64,000 bases of DNA from Paenarthrobacter sp. A20 (GCF_024168825.1 NZ_JALJWH010000001.1:1426001-1490000); one strand, 5' to 3'; positions 38,060-48,035 are shown, counted from the first letter of the stretch. The notes: generated by a model from the letters alone, not told the origin. Numbers and translations: made by a program.

Positions 38060-39433
38060 ATGGAGCGGATTGGGGAGAGGCAAGCGGGCGCAGTAGTGGC
38101 GCTCGGGCGCGCTCCAGTCGTCGTGGATTCCGTTCAGCGCGGCAGGGGTACAGCCAGCACCGTTAGTGGGGACCTGATCGAGCAGTTGCGGGCCCTGGAG
38201 GAGATGAAGTCGGCAATCACCGCTTTGCAGGCGCGGGTTGCTGTGGCTTTTGATCTTGCCCAGCGCGCCGAGCAGGCCGAGGCAGGGGTCCCCGCCTCGG
38301 AGCGTGGCCAGGGCGTGGGAGCCCAGGTGGCACTGGCACGGAGGGAATCACCGAACCGTGGCTCCCGGTTGCTTGGTTTGGCGAAGGCGCTCGTGATCGA
38401 GATGCCGCGCACCTTGGCGGCGCTGCAGGCCGGGCAGCTGAATGAGTGGCGTGCCACGCTGCTGGTGAAAGAAACCGCCTGCCTGTCTGTTGAGGACCGA
38501 ACCGCTGTCGACGAGGAGCTCGCCCCCGACACAGGGACCTTTGCCGGGAAGGGCGACAAAGCGATCGTGGCCGCGGCGAAGGCTGCCGCGTATCGGCGGG
38601 ATCCGCGGTCGGTAGTCGGGCGTGCCAGTCGCGCTGCGGCCGAGCGGACTGTCAGCCTGCGCCCGGCGCCGGACACCATGACCTACCTGACGGCCCTCCT
38701 TCCGGTTGCCCAGGGAGTGGCGGTCTACGCGGCGCTGACCCGAGCGGCTGATTCGGCCCGTTCCAGTGGGGATCCCCGAGGTCGGGGCCAGGTTATGGCC
38801 GACACCCTGGTCGAACGCAGCACCGGTACCCCGGGCGGGATTTCGGGGATCAACGTGGACCTCGTTATGACGGACCGCACCTTGTTCCAAGGTGACAGCG
38901 AACCAGCCCGGCTCAAGGGCTACGGAATCGTCCCCGCTGAATGGGGAAGGGAACTGCTCGGATCGGCGCAAGCCGCAACCCTGGGACAGGAGGGCGCGAA
39001 CTCAGCTTCCGGAACAGGGCAAACCGGTCAAGGTCATGCGGTAGTGCCGAAGACAGAGCTCACTGTCTGGCTTCGCCGGCTCTACACCGCGCCAACCACG
39101 GGAGAACTCCTTGCCGCCGACTCCAAGGCCCGGGTCTTCGCTGGTGGGCTTCGGCACTTCATCGAAACCCGTGACGACATCTGCCGGACCCCGTATTGCG
39201 ATGCGCCGATCCGGCATATTGACCATGTGGTTCCGTGGCGTTCCGGAGGGCAAACAAACCTCGCTAATGGCGCAGGACTCTGCGAAGCCTGCAACCACAC
39301 CAAGGAAAACCCCGGCTGGAGCACCAAAGCCGTGCCCGGTGACGTGCACACCGTGGAAATCAGCACCCCCACCGGACACTCGTACCAATCAAAGGCACCG
39401 CCCCTGCCGGGACACCGCCCCTCCAGAACGTAG
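38060..39433 (+). CDS. HNH endonuclease domain protein (DUF222/13E12 type)
   Basis: 457 residues. The N-terminal two-thirds is the helical DUF222 region ([20 protein letters not shown]). The C-terminal HNH motif is complete: [42 protein letters not shown], with two zinc-binding CxxC-type pairs. Such proteins occur in many copies in actinobacterial genomes and are linked to mobile or repeat sequences, though their biological role is unclear. The start ATG lacks a strong ribosome site. Confidence 0.88.
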   Translation: MERIGERQAGAVVALGRAPVVVDSVQRGRGTASTVSGDLIEQLRALEEMKSAITALQARVAVAFDLAQRAEQAEAGVPASERGQGVGAQVALARRESPNRGSRLLGLAKALVIEMPRTLAALQAGQLNEWRATLLVKETACLSVEDRTAVDEELAPDTGTFAGKGDKAIVAAAKAAAYRRDPRSVVGRASRAAAERTVSLRPAPDTMTYLTALLPVAQGVAVYAALTRAADSARSSGDPRGRGQVMADTLVERSTGTPGGISGINVDLVMTDRTLFQGDSEPARLKGYGIVPAEWGRELLGSAQAATLGQEGANSASGTGQTGQGHAVVPKTELTVWLRRLYTAPTTGELLAADSKARVFAGGLRHFIETRDDICRTPYCDAPIRHIDHVVPWRSGGQTNLANGAGLCEACNHTKENPGWSTKAVPGDVHTVEISTPTGHSYQSKAPPLPGHRPSRT

Positions 39434-39466
39434 AAACCCCGGACACGAGAAAGCCCGTTGAGCGCC

Positions 39467-39973
39467 TTAGTCTTCGAAATCTCCCGCATCCCTGCGGAAG
39501 GTGCCCAGTACGCGGATGAGGTGATCGACGTCGTCGTCTCCGAAACCTGACTTGCCGAAAACCTCGGAGTTGAGTGCCGCCGTCGCCTTCTTGGCGAGGG
39601 TCCGGCCCTCGGCGGTGAGTTCTATCAGGGTGGTGCGGCCGTCGGTGGGATGCGGCGAGCGGGCCACCAGGGCGGCTTTTTCCAAGCGGTCGACGGCGTT
39701 GGTCACCGAGGTGGGGTGCACCTGCAGGAGCGCGCTGGCTTTGTTCATGGGCAGCGCACCGCTCCGGGCGAAACTCAGCAGCGCCAGAAGTTCGTAGCGT
39801 GCGAAGGTCAGCCCGAACGGCTTGAGGACCGTTTCGATGCGCGCCAGCAGGATTTGCTGGGTGCGCATGATCGCGGTGATGGCAGCCATGGGCGCGGCGA
39901 CATCGCCCCAGCCATGCCGTTCCCAGTTGCGCTGGGCATCGGCAATGGGGTCGCGGGGGAGTGGGGTGCCCAT
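39467..39973 (-). CDS. MarR-family transcriptional regulator
   Basis: 168 residues. Winged helix in the centre (about 60-125): ARYELLALLSFARSGALPMNKASALLQVHPTSVTNAVDRLEKAALVAR, then the wing SPHPTDGRTTLIELTAEG. The helix flanks form the dimer. It starts 41 bases after the acyl-CoA synthetase stop and is probably co-transcribed, so it likely senses the acyl substrate or its CoA ester and controls this operon and the divergent dehydrogenase. Confidence 0.88.
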   Translation of the reverse strand: MGTPLPRDPIADAQRNWERHGWGDVAAPMAAITAIMRTQQILLARIETVLKPFGLTFARYELLALLSFARSGALPMNKASALLQVHPTSVTNAVDRLEKAALVARSPHPTDGRTTLIELTAEGRTLAKKATAALNSEVFGKSGFGDDDVDHLIRVLGTFRRDAGDFED

Positions 39974-40014
39974 GGGCCTCCTTCGTTTGCTTGGTTGGCC
40001 GAGTGTTCGGTTGG

Positions 40015-41733
40015 CTAGTCTTTCAGATTCGGGAACTCCTCCTCGGAGTATTCGACGCCCAAACCTGACGGGAGCGGACCGTCGCCGTGCCGAGCAACCT
40101 CTGTACCGCGCAGTTCGACGCGCCGGATCTTGCCGGAAATGGTCTTGGGCAACTCGCCGAATTCCAGCCGCCGGATGCGCTTGAACGGCGCCAGATGCTC
40201 ACGGCAATACTTGAGAATGTCCTCGGCCACAGCAGGTCCCGGTTCGTAGCCGGCGGCCAGCACCACAAACGCCTTGGGTACCGACAACTTCACGGCATCA
40301 GGTGAAGGCACGACGGCGGCTTCCGCCACTGCGGGGTGTTCGATCAGGACGCTTTCAAGTTCGAATGGCGACAAACGGTAGTCGGAGGACTTGAAGACGT
40401 CATCGTCCCGGCCGACATAGGTGATGACGCCATCGGCGTCCCGGCTGGCCATATCGCCGGTGTGATAATAGCCATCGCGGAAGGCCTCGGCCGTCTTGGC
40501 CTCGTCACCGAAGTAGCTCTTCATGAGCCCCACGGGCCGGGGGTCCAAGCGCAAGCAGAGTTCGCCGTCGTCGGCTTCCTGGCCGGTGACCGGGTCCACC
40601 AGGACGACGTCGTACCCGGGCAGCGGCCGTCCCATGGAGCCGATCTTTACCGGCTGGGCAGGAGTGTTGGCGATCTGGACCGTGGATTCGGTCTGGCCGA
40701 AGCCGTCACGGATGGTGACGCCCCAGGCCTCCTCTACTTGCCCGATGACTTCCGCGTTGAGTGGTTCGCCGGCCGAAACCACCTTCAGCGGAGGAGTGGT
40801 GAGCTGCGTGAGGTCTGCTTGGATGAGCATGCGCCACACCGTGGGCGGCGCGCAGAAACTGGTGACGCCCTCCCGGCCCATCTGCTCCATGAGGGCGGCG
40901 GCATCGAAGCGTTCGTAGTTGTAGATGAAGACGCAGGCCTCAGCGATCCAAGGAGTGAAGACGTTGGACCATGCATGTTTGGCCCAGCCGGGGGAGGCGA
41001 CGTTGAGGTGGACATCGCCGGGTTCGAGGCCGATCCAGTACATCGTAGACAGGTGGCCCACGGGGTAGGACGTGTGGGTGTGCTCCACCAGCTTGGCGCG
41101 GGAAGTGGTGCCGGAGGTGAAGTAGAGGAGCAGCGTCTCGTCGGCGCGAGTGGGGGCGTCGGGCGCGAAGTCCGTTCCGGCGTCGTACGAATCTGCGTAC
41201 TGTTTGGCGTCCGCGTTGGTGGGTTCCGCGCCGATCTCGATCAGGGTGTAATCGCCTTCCACTGCGGCGAACTTGCTGATGTTGGCACTTCCGACGGCCA
41301 CCCAGCTGGCCCCACCGCGCTCAACGCGGTCCTGGAGATCGCGGGCGCCCATGAGGGTGGTGGTGGGGATCATGACGATGCCCAGTTTGATGCCGGCCAG
41401 CATGAGTTCCCAGAGTTCAACCTGGTTGCCGAGCATGATGATCATGTGGTCGCCGCGCTGGACGCCCTGGCCGCGCAGCCAGTTGGCTACCTGCGATGAC
41501 CGATCTGCGAGCTCCTTGAACGAGCGGCGGGTGGAACTGCCGTCCTGTTCCACGATGACCAGCGCGGGCTTGCCGCCTTTTTCCTGGTCCGCCGCGATCT
41601 GGTCGAACCAGTCCAAGGCGAAATTGAACTCCTCGAAGCGTGGCCACGCGAATTCGCTGTGTGCCTGCTTGTAGTCCTCGCGCAGTTCCAGCAACCGGTC
41701 GCGGGCCGCACGGAAGTCATCGGTGACTGTCAT
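40015..41733 (-). CDS. AMP-forming acyl-CoA synthetase
   Basis: 572 residues of the adenylate-forming superfamily: the carboxylate is activated with ATP, then joined to CoA. Seen: P-loop-like LLYFTSGTTSRAKLVEHTH (the usual TGxPK replaced by SRAK), DGFGQTES (A5), YHTGDMASRDADG (A7), GRDDDVFKSSDYRLSP (A8) and the catalytic lysine in KTISGKIRR (A10). The pattern fits medium-chain or aromatic acyl substrates. It is divergent from the acyl-CoA dehydrogenase, which would act on its product. Confidence 0.88.
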   Translation of the reverse strand: MTVTDDFRAARDRLLELREDYKQAHSEFAWPRFEEFNFALDWFDQIAADQEKGGKPALVIVEQDGSSTRRSFKELADRSSQVANWLRGQGVQRGDHMIIMLGNQVELWELMLAGIKLGIVMIPTTTLMGARDLQDRVERGGASWVAVGSANISKFAAVEGDYTLIEIGAEPTNADAKQYADSYDAGTDFAPDAPTRADETLLLYFTSGTTSRAKLVEHTHTSYPVGHLSTMYWIGLEPGDVHLNVASPGWAKHAWSNVFTPWIAEACVFIYNYERFDAAALMEQMGREGVTSFCAPPTVWRMLIQADLTQLTTPPLKVVSAGEPLNAEVIGQVEEAWGVTIRDGFGQTESTVQIANTPAQPVKIGSMGRPLPGYDVVLVDPVTGQEADDGELCLRLDPRPVGLMKSYFGDEAKTAEAFRDGYYHTGDMASRDADGVITYVGRDDDVFKSSDYRLSPFELESVLIEHPAVAEAAVVPSPDAVKLSVPKAFVVLAAGYEPGPAVAEDILKYCREHLAPFKRIRRLEFGELPKTISGKIRRVELRGTEVARHGDGPLPSGLGVEYSEEEFPNLKD

Positions 41734-41848
41734 AGTCCGCCTTTCGCTGGGGCTTCATTGCCCGGCCTAGTGATCCACATCACCTTGCAATATACTAGGA
41801 CATCCAAGGGTTTGGAAGAGCCTGTGCGGGACATGACGAAGGGGTCTA

Positions 41849-43066
41849 ATGCTCGACGAAAAAGCTGCCGGCACCGTCACCAGCGGTGCGGCAACAGAAC
41901 GTGTCCTCCCTCCTTACCCGGAGGCGGACCTTATGCACGTAGTGGATCTGCTCCCACCATCGGAGCGTGTGCGCTACCTCGAGATCAGGGAATTCCTGCA
42001 GGCACGCATCCGGGCGGCCAGTATCGAGTACTGGAACCGGGAGGAATTTCCGTTCGGACTGCTGGCCGACATGGCCAAGTTCGGGCTTGGAGGACTACAG
42101 ACAGACGGCTCCACCAAGCTCTTCAAGGGCCTCATGTACACCGAGATCGCCAGGGCGGACGTGTCTCTTTCGGCGTTGGTGGGCATCCACAACGAACTCA
42201 TCGTGGGCATGATCCACGAGCTCGGCTCTGATAAGCAGAAGCGCACGTGGCTGCCTGGGCTGGAGGCCTTTACCCAGTTGGGCGCCTTCGCCCTCACCGA
42301 ACCTGACCACGGCTCCGACATCGCCGGAGGACTCTCGACGACGGCGCGGCGCGACGGCGGCGAATGGGTCATCAACGGTGCCAAGCGCTGGATTGGTGCA
42401 GGCACCATCGCCGACTTTGCGCTGGTGTGGGCCCGGGACGAATCCGACGGGCAGATCAAGGGCTTCATTGTGGAGACCGATCGCCCCGGGTACTCGGCCA
42501 CTAAGATCTCCAACAAAATCGGGCTCAGGATCATGCAGAACGCGGACATTCTCCTGGATGAGGTCCGCATACCTTTGGAGAATCTCCTGCCGGGGGCCAC
42601 GGAGTTCTCGCGGGCGAACGATCTTTTGCGTGATTCCCGGGCTTGGGTGGGTTGGCAGGCTGCAGGGATTCAACTGGCCGCGTTTGATATCGCCCGTTCT
42701 TACGCCTTGGAACGCCAGCAATTCGGCAAGGAGCTGGCCCGTTTCCAGCTGGTGCAGCAGCAGCTCGCGGATATTTTGGGCAACGCGAATGCCTCACTGT
42801 CCATGATGGTTGAGCTCGCGCGGATCCAGCAGGCCGGCAAGCTCGAAATGGTCCAAGCTGCCATGTGCAAGGCCACCACCACCCGGCTGGCGCGCTCATC
42901 CGTGGCGATGGGCCGTTCCCTCTTGGGCGGGAACGGGATCACCACGGATTACGAGATGGGCAAGCTCTTCGGTGACGCCGAGATCCTTTACACGTATGAG
43001 GGCAGCTACGAGATCAATTCGATGATCGTTGCCCGGGCGGTGACAGGGAAGTCGGCCTTCGTCTGA
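41849..43066 (+). CDS. Acyl-CoA dehydrogenase
   Basis: 405 residues; FAD-dependent alpha,beta-desaturation of an acyl-CoA. Seen: AFALTEPDHGSDIAG with the FAD-contacting strand, NGAKRWIGAG, the helical C-terminal domain with ALERQQFGKELARFQLVQ, and ILYTYEGSYEINSMIVAR, where the Glu of TYEG is the likely catalytic base as in glutaryl-CoA-type enzymes. AAGGGG precedes the ATG. A hairpin overlaps its 3' end. The substrate is probably the acyl-CoA made by the divergent synthetase. Confidence 0.9.
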   Translation: MLDEKAAGTVTSGAATERVLPPYPEADLMHVVDLLPPSERVRYLEIREFLQARIRAASIEYWNREEFPFGLLADMAKFGLGGLQTDGSTKLFKGLMYTEIARADVSLSALVGIHNELIVGMIHELGSDKQKRTWLPGLEAFTQLGAFALTEPDHGSDIAGGLSTTARRDGGEWVINGAKRWIGAGTIADFALVWARDESDGQIKGFIVETDRPGYSATKISNKIGLRIMQNADILLDEVRIPLENLLPGATEFSRANDLLRDSRAWVGWQAAGIQLAAFDIARSYALERQQFGKELARFQLVQQQLADILGNANASLSMMVELARIQQAGKLEMVQAAMCKATTTRLARSSVAMGRSLLGGNGITTDYEMGKLFGDAEILYTYEGSYEINSMIVARAVTGKSAFV

Positions 43067-43078
43067 GACCGCCCGGGC
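43031..43078. terminator. 11-bp inverted repeat over the acyl-CoA dehydrogenase stop
   Basis: GCCCGGGCGGT (43031-43041) and ACCGCCCGGGC (43068-43078) are exact complements. They lie between convergent genes and include the stop codon in the loop, so they likely end both transcripts. Confidence 0.6.
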
Positions 43079-43083
43079 ATGCG

Positions 43084-44667
43084 TCAGGCTTTCCGGGCTG
43101 CGACCAAGGCCGGATCCGGGTCCGAAGGCGCAGCGACGGCTGCGTGTTCGGCCAGGACTCCGGTCTTGTGCCGGATGCGCAGGCGGTAGAGGAGCGTCCC
43201 GCCGATGATGACCGTGCCGACAAACATGACGCCGCCCCATTGCAGGTACCACTCGAACGGCGGCACCGAGTTGTAAATCTCCGGCCGCGGCCACACCAGG
43301 TTCAGTGTCATGGCACCGCCCCACAGCACCGCCAGGATGTTCACGGGCAGCCCCCATTTGCCGAGGCTGAATCCCGGTTCTGATCCGTCGTCCTTGAGGG
43401 GCCACTTCTTCAAGAAGCGGCGCCGCAGCATGGGCACCGTCACCAGGAGGTATGACAGGTAGATCAGGACGATGCTGATGCTGGAGAGAATCGTGAAGAT
43501 AGCTGGCTGGGAGATGTTGACGATCAGGGGAATCACGGCCACGACACCGATAACGATGGCGGCCACTGTGGGGGTTTTGCGGGTGGGATGGACTTTGCTG
43601 AGCTGACGGCTGAACGGGAGGTTGTTGTCCCTGGCCATGGCGAACATCATCCGGATGGCTGCTGCGTGGACGGCCAACGTGCAGACCACCACGGCCACCA
43701 CGATGCACGCCAGGAAGGCCTTGCCGAATGGACCGCCCAGCACCGACAGCACGATGTACTGCAGCCCGCCATCGGCCGCTCCGAGTTTGGGATCTGAAAG
43801 ATCGGGCGCGGCAAGGATTCCGCCGAGGAGGAGCAATCCTCCCAGGAGGAAGGACGCCGTAACGGCGCGCAGGATCGCCCTGGGCGCCGTTTTCTTGGGG
43901 TCCTTGGTTTCTTCACCCAGGGAACTGGCGGTGTCGAAGCCGTACATGACGTAGCCGGACGCCATGGCGGCAATGAGGAACACGCCAAAGAAGCCCAGGG
44001 GATGTTCTTCGCCGAATCCCGCAGTATCCAAGAGGACTTCCGGTCCGCGAACGGAGTGCCAGATGAGCGCCGCAATGAGCAGGACGGCTGCAACCAGCTC
44101 CACGAACACGCCCACGCTGTTGATCATGGTCATGAGTTTCACGCCAAAAGCGTTGATGAGGGTGGAAATACCGATCATGATGCTGGCCAGAATGACCCCG
44201 TTGACGGCGAAGTCGTAAGGACCTGTTCCGTCGCCCACCAGTTGGAAGCCGCTCCAGATTTGCGGGAGGGTGATTTGGAGGGCCAAGGCAACGGACCCCA
44301 GGGCCATGATGGAGGAGAGCAACAGCAACCAGCCCGCCAGCCACGCCCACGTTCCAGTCGAGAGCCTCTTGGCCCAGTTGTAGACCGACCCGGCCACCGG
44401 GTAGCGTCCTGCCAATTCCGCAAAGCACAGGGCGACCATCAGCTGGCCGACGAAGACGATGGGCCACGACCAAGCGTAGGCAGGTCCCGCCGTCGAGAAT
44501 CCGAAGTAAAACAGTTGAAAAACGCCGGTGAGGATGGAGATGTAGCTGACGCCGGCGGCGAAGCTGGCGAACTTACCGATGCTGCGGTCCAGGGTTTGGG
44601 CATAGCCAAACTCGTCCATGCCGCTTGCATCGCTCTTGCAGGGTCCTAATTTGCTGGGTTCTGACAT
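43084..44667 (-). CDS. APC-superfamily amino acid/amine permease
   Basis: 527 residues, 12 hydrophobic segments of the amino acid-polyamine-organocation family. Helix 1 begins SFAAGVSYISILTG and helix 6 carries ASGYVMYGFDTASSLGEETKDPKK, the best-known APC signature. AGGAG lies before ATG 44667; the frame extends to 44718 without a ribosome site. It sits 144 bases downstream of betA on the same strand, so import of choline, ethanolamine or another amine for the BetAB pathway is plausible but unproven. Confidence 0.85.
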   Translation of the reverse strand: MSEPSKLGPCKSDASGMDEFGYAQTLDRSIGKFASFAAGVSYISILTGVFQLFYFGFSTAGPAYAWSWPIVFVGQLMVALCFAELAGRYPVAGSVYNWAKRLSTGTWAWLAGWLLLLSSIMALGSVALALQITLPQIWSGFQLVGDGTGPYDFAVNGVILASIMIGISTLINAFGVKLMTMINSVGVFVELVAAVLLIAALIWHSVRGPEVLLDTAGFGEEHPLGFFGVFLIAAMASGYVMYGFDTASSLGEETKDPKKTAPRAILRAVTASFLLGGLLLLGGILAAPDLSDPKLGAADGGLQYIVLSVLGGPFGKAFLACIVVAVVVCTLAVHAAAIRMMFAMARDNNLPFSRQLSKVHPTRKTPTVAAIVIGVVAVIPLIVNISQPAIFTILSSISIVLIYLSYLLVTVPMLRRRFLKKWPLKDDGSEPGFSLGKWGLPVNILAVLWGGAMTLNLVWPRPEIYNSVPPFEWYLQWGGVMFVGTVIIGGTLLYRLRIRHKTGVLAEHAAVAAPSDPDPALVAARKA

Positions 44668-44811
44668 GCGAACTCCTAGTTCAGACGTGCACGAATGGTG
44701 ACTTTCTGCGGCCGCCATTGGACGCAGATGAAATCAAGGCCGGGCACCGCGTTGTGCCTCCGGCTGTTTCCCCCATTGTTTGTTGCGTGGGTCTAAAAGC
44801 AGGGTGCCTGG

Positions 44812-46464
44812 TCAGGCGAGGGACAAGCTGAAGCCGGCTTCCGCCGTCGTGGTGTCCTCCGTCCGGCTGTTGTTGAAATCGGCCTTGATGAAATCGGCGC
44901 AGCGCTCGCCAATCATCATCACGGTGATATTCGGATTGACGGTGATGTGTTCCGGCATGACGGAGGCGTCCGCCACGCGCAATCCGGTAACGCCCTTGAC
45001 CCGCAGTTCGGGATCCAAGGGTGACATATGGTCGTCCACCGATCCCATGCGGACTGTGCCGACGGGGTGGTAGACGGTGTTGTGCGTTTTGCGGATGTAA
45101 TCCTGCAGTTCTTCATCGGTCTGCGCTTCGATGCCAGGGGAGAGTTCCCGACCGGTCCATTCGGCCATTGCCGGCTGCGTGGCGATTTCGCGGGCCTTGC
45201 GGATACCGGCCACCATGACGCGCATGTCGTGCCCCTCCGGATCGGTGAAGTACCGGGGATCCACCATGGGCTTGTCGCGGAAGTCCCGGCTGCGCAAGCG
45301 AACGGTCCCGCGGGAACGCGCGTGGGTGACATTCGGAGTGAGGCTGAAGCCGTTCTCCGTGGTGGGGTAGCCGTACCGCAGGGTGTTCATGTCGAACGGC
45401 ACGGAGCCGTAGTGCATCATCAGGTCCGGGCGGTCCAGGCCATCCTGGGTGGGAGTGAAGATGCCGATCTCCCACCACTGGGTGGAGGCCTGCACCATGG
45501 GCTGCTTGGCCTCGAACTGAACCACGCCTTCCGGGTGGTCCTGCAGGTGCTCGCCGACGCCGGGGGAATCCACCAGGACCTCGATGCCGTGCGTGGCCAG
45601 GTGTTCGGCCGGGCCTATGCCGGAGAGCATGAGGAGCTTGGGGGAGTCGATGGCGCCGGTGGACAGGATGACCTCGCGATGCGCGTTCAGCCTGTGCGTA
45701 CGGCCGAAAGCCGAGTCCACGACGTCGACGCCGGTGCAGCGCTTGTCCGCGTCGAACACCAGTTGTCGCGCCCGCAGGCCGGTCAGCAGGGTGAAGTTTT
45801 CGCGATCAATGATGGGGTGGATGTAGGAGACCGAGCTGGAAGAACGTGTCCCGTCCGAGCGTCGGTTGATCTGGAAGAAGTTGGCGCCGTTGATCACTGT
45901 GGTGCCGTCATTGAACTTCGCGCGGGGGATGCCGGTCTGCTCGCAGGCATCAAGGAGCGCGACCCCGGCGGGATCGTTCGGAGGAACGTTCATCAGGTGC
46001 ACCGGGCCGTCGTGGCCGTGGTGTGGAGCTTCCGGTCCGGCGTCCTCGTTCGTTTCCAGACGCTGGTACAAAGGCCAGGCGGCACTAGCGTTCCAGCCCG
46101 TGGCGCCGTACTTCGATTCCCATTCATCCAGGTCTTCGCGGGGAGCCCAAAAAGCGATGCAGGAGTTGTGGCTGGAGCAGCCGCCCATGACCTTGGCGCG
46201 GGCATGGCGCATGAAGGAATTGCCGTTCTCCTGCGGTTCTACTGGGTAGTCCCAGTCGTAGCCGGATTCCAGCAGTTCCATCCAGCGGTCGAGCTGCAGA
46301 ATTTCGGGCAGGCCCCGGTCATCCGGGCCGGCTTCCACCAGGGCAACGGTGACGGCAGGGTCCTCGCTCAGCCGGGCGGCGACGGCAGCTCCGGCAGATC
46401 CTCCGCCAATGACGACGTAATCGAACCCGCGCTCGCTGAGGTTCTCGATGTTGTCAACGTGCAT
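44812..46464 (-). CDS. betA: Choline dehydrogenase / GMC oxidoreductase BetA
   Basis: 550 residues; FAD enzyme that oxidises choline to betaine aldehyde. Seen: YVVIGGGSAGAAVAARLSED nucleotide motif at the N terminus, GGCSSHNSCIAFWA, LSTGAIDSPKLLMLSGIGP (second GMC signature), and the C-terminal active-site histidine in NTVYHPVGTVRMG. Its start follows the betB stop with no gap, showing an operon. Choline as substrate rests on betB; other GMC alcohols are possible. Confidence 0.88.
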   Translation of the reverse strand: MHVDNIENLSERGFDYVVIGGGSAGAAVAARLSEDPAVTVALVEAGPDDRGLPEILQLDRWMELLESGYDWDYPVEPQENGNSFMRHARAKVMGGCSSHNSCIAFWAPREDLDEWESKYGATGWNASAAWPLYQRLETNEDAGPEAPHHGHDGPVHLMNVPPNDPAGVALLDACEQTGIPRAKFNDGTTVINGANFFQINRRSDGTRSSSSVSYIHPIIDRENFTLLTGLRARQLVFDADKRCTGVDVVDSAFGRTHRLNAHREVILSTGAIDSPKLLMLSGIGPAEHLATHGIEVLVDSPGVGEHLQDHPEGVVQFEAKQPMVQASTQWWEIGIFTPTQDGLDRPDLMMHYGSVPFDMNTLRYGYPTTENGFSLTPNVTHARSRGTVRLRSRDFRDKPMVDPRYFTDPEGHDMRVMVAGIRKAREIATQPAMAEWTGRELSPGIEAQTDEELQDYIRKTHNTVYHPVGTVRMGSVDDHMSPLDPELRVKGVTGLRVADASVMPEHITVNPNITVMMIGERCADFIKADFNNSRTEDTTTAEAGFSLSLA

Positions 46465-47976
46465 CTATTTCTCCTTGCCGTGGTCTGCGAACCAGCCGGT
46501 CACCTGCGGGCTGGTGTTCTGGTAGATGTGCTTGGCTTCCTGGTACTCGCCCAGCCCGGTGGGACCGAGTTCGCGGCCGACGCCGGACTGGCCGAAGCCG
46601 CCCCACTCGGCCTGCGGAAGGTAGGGGTGGTAGTCGTTGATCCAGACCGTGCCGTGCCGCAAACGGCCCGCTACCCGCTGGGCCTTGCCGGCATCCTGGG
46701 TCCAGACGGCGCCCGCCAGCCCGTAGATGGTGTCGTTGGCGGTGGCCACGGCTTCGTCCTCGGTGCGGAAGGTTTCCACTGTTACTACCGGGCCAAAGGC
46801 TTCATCGATGACTACGGACATTCCCCGGGTCACGCGGTCCAGGACGGTGGGCTGGTAGTAGAAACCGGCGTCGAACTTTTCGCCTTCAGGGGCCGCGCCG
46901 CCGCAGCGCAGCCGCGCGCCTTCGGCAACACCGCGCTGGACGTAGGCGTCCACCTTCTCCCGGTGTGCGGCGGAAATCAGCGGACCGGTTTCGGCGGACT
47001 CATCGAACGGGCCGCCCAGGCGGATGTCCTTGGCCTTGCGGACCAGTTCCTCGACGAAACGCTCCGCGATGGATTCCTCCACCACCAGCCGAGCCCCGGC
47101 GGAGCAGACCTGCCCTGAGTGCACAAAGGCGCCGTTCAGCGCATTGTCGACGGCGGCGTCGAAGTCAGCGTCAGCGAACACCACGTTGGGGTTCTTGCCG
47201 CCGAGCTCCAGCGCCACCTTTTTCACGGTGCCGGCTGCGGCGGCGGCAATGCGCTTGCCGGTTTCCAAGCCGCCGGTGAAGGACACCAAGTCAATGTCGG
47301 GGTGCTCAGAAAGTGGTGCGCCCGCTTGAGCGCCGGGGCCCGTTACCAGGTTGGCGACGCCGTCCGGTAGGCCCAGGTCCTGCAGCAACTGCATGGCAAG
47401 GATTGCGGTGGAGGGGGTCAGCTCCGCGGGCTTCAAAACGAAGGTGCAGCCGGCGGCCAGTGCGGGAGCGATCTTCCACGCGGCCTGCAGCAGCGGGTAG
47501 TTCCACGGCGTGATCAGGCCGCAGACTCCGACGGGCTCGTAGACGATTTTGCTGACGACGGCGGGGTCCCCGGCGTCGACCACCCGGCCCGCCGACTGCC
47601 CGGCGAGGCGTCCGAAATATTCGAAGCAAGCGGCGATGTCATCGATGTCGATGCGGCTTTCGATGATCCGCTTCCCGGTGTCCAGGGATTCGGCGCGGGC
47701 AAACTTCTCGCGACGTTCGCGCAGTTCCGCGGCGACCTTGAGCAGGAACGCGCCCCTCTCGGGAGCGGGGACGTTTGCCCAAACACCGGAATCGAAGGCC
47801 TTGCGGGCTGCGGAAATGGCGCGCTCGGCATCTTCGCGGCCGGCTTCGGACACCGTGGCGACCAGTTCGCCGTCGGCCGGGTTGCGGATCTGCCGCACGG
47901 CGCCTGACGCGGCCGACTCCCACGAGCCGTTGATGAAAAGCGTGGAGGCAGAATCAGAAAATGTGGCTTGGGTCAT
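46465..47976 (-). CDS. betB: Betaine aldehyde dehydrogenase BetB
   Basis: 503 residues of the NAD(P)-dependent aldehyde dehydrogenase family. Seen: TPWNYPLLQAAWKIAPALAA, the catalytic glutamate in ALELGGKNPNVVF and the nucleophilic Cys in HSGQVCSAGARL. It makes glycine betaine from betaine aldehyde. The frame is open to 48012, but that codon lies inside a palindromic operator, so ATG 47976 is preferred although its ribosome site is weak. It heads the betB-betA operon. Confidence 0.9.
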   Translation of the reverse strand: MTQATFSDSASTLFINGSWESAASGAVRQIRNPADGELVATVSEAGREDAERAISAARKAFDSGVWANVPAPERGAFLLKVAAELRERREKFARAESLDTGKRIIESRIDIDDIAACFEYFGRLAGQSAGRVVDAGDPAVVSKIVYEPVGVCGLITPWNYPLLQAAWKIAPALAAGCTFVLKPAELTPSTAILAMQLLQDLGLPDGVANLVTGPGAQAGAPLSEHPDIDLVSFTGGLETGKRIAAAAAGTVKKVALELGGKNPNVVFADADFDAAVDNALNGAFVHSGQVCSAGARLVVEESIAERFVEELVRKAKDIRLGGPFDESAETGPLISAAHREKVDAYVQRGVAEGARLRCGGAAPEGEKFDAGFYYQPTVLDRVTRGMSVVIDEAFGPVVTVETFRTEDEAVATANDTIYGLAGAVWTQDAGKAQRVAGRLRHGTVWINDYHPYLPQAEWGGFGQSGVGRELGPTGLGEYQEAKHIYQNTSPQVTGWFADHGKEK

Positions 47977-47995
47977 ACGAAGCAGGCTAGTGCAT

Positions 47996-48035
47996 CTTGA
48001 ACATTCGTTCAAGGAAAATTATGAACAGATGTTCA
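47996..48035. promoter_or_regulatory. Tandem TetR/BetI-type operators before betB
   Basis: CTTGAACATTCGTTCAAG (47996-48013, perfect 7-bp arms) and TGAACAGATGTTCA (48022-48035, perfect 5-bp arms) both follow TGAAC-N4-GTTCA and are centred 24 bp apart, between betB and the divergent molybdoenzyme. The half-sites resemble BetI sites. No regulator gene adjoins them. Confidence 0.6.

Noticed and set aside
45028..47118. Long plus-strand open frame of nearly 700 codons antisense to betA and betB
   Set aside because: It is the mirror of two clear enzyme genes in GC-rich DNA, its protein is low in family-like motifs, and it has no ribosome site. The same applies to long antisense frames over the BCCT, dmg, fdhF and fdhA genes.
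47977..48012. Upstream start of betB at 48012
   Set aside because: That codon lies inside the palindromic operator at 47996-48013 and has no ribosome site; the family alignment begins near the ATG at 47976.
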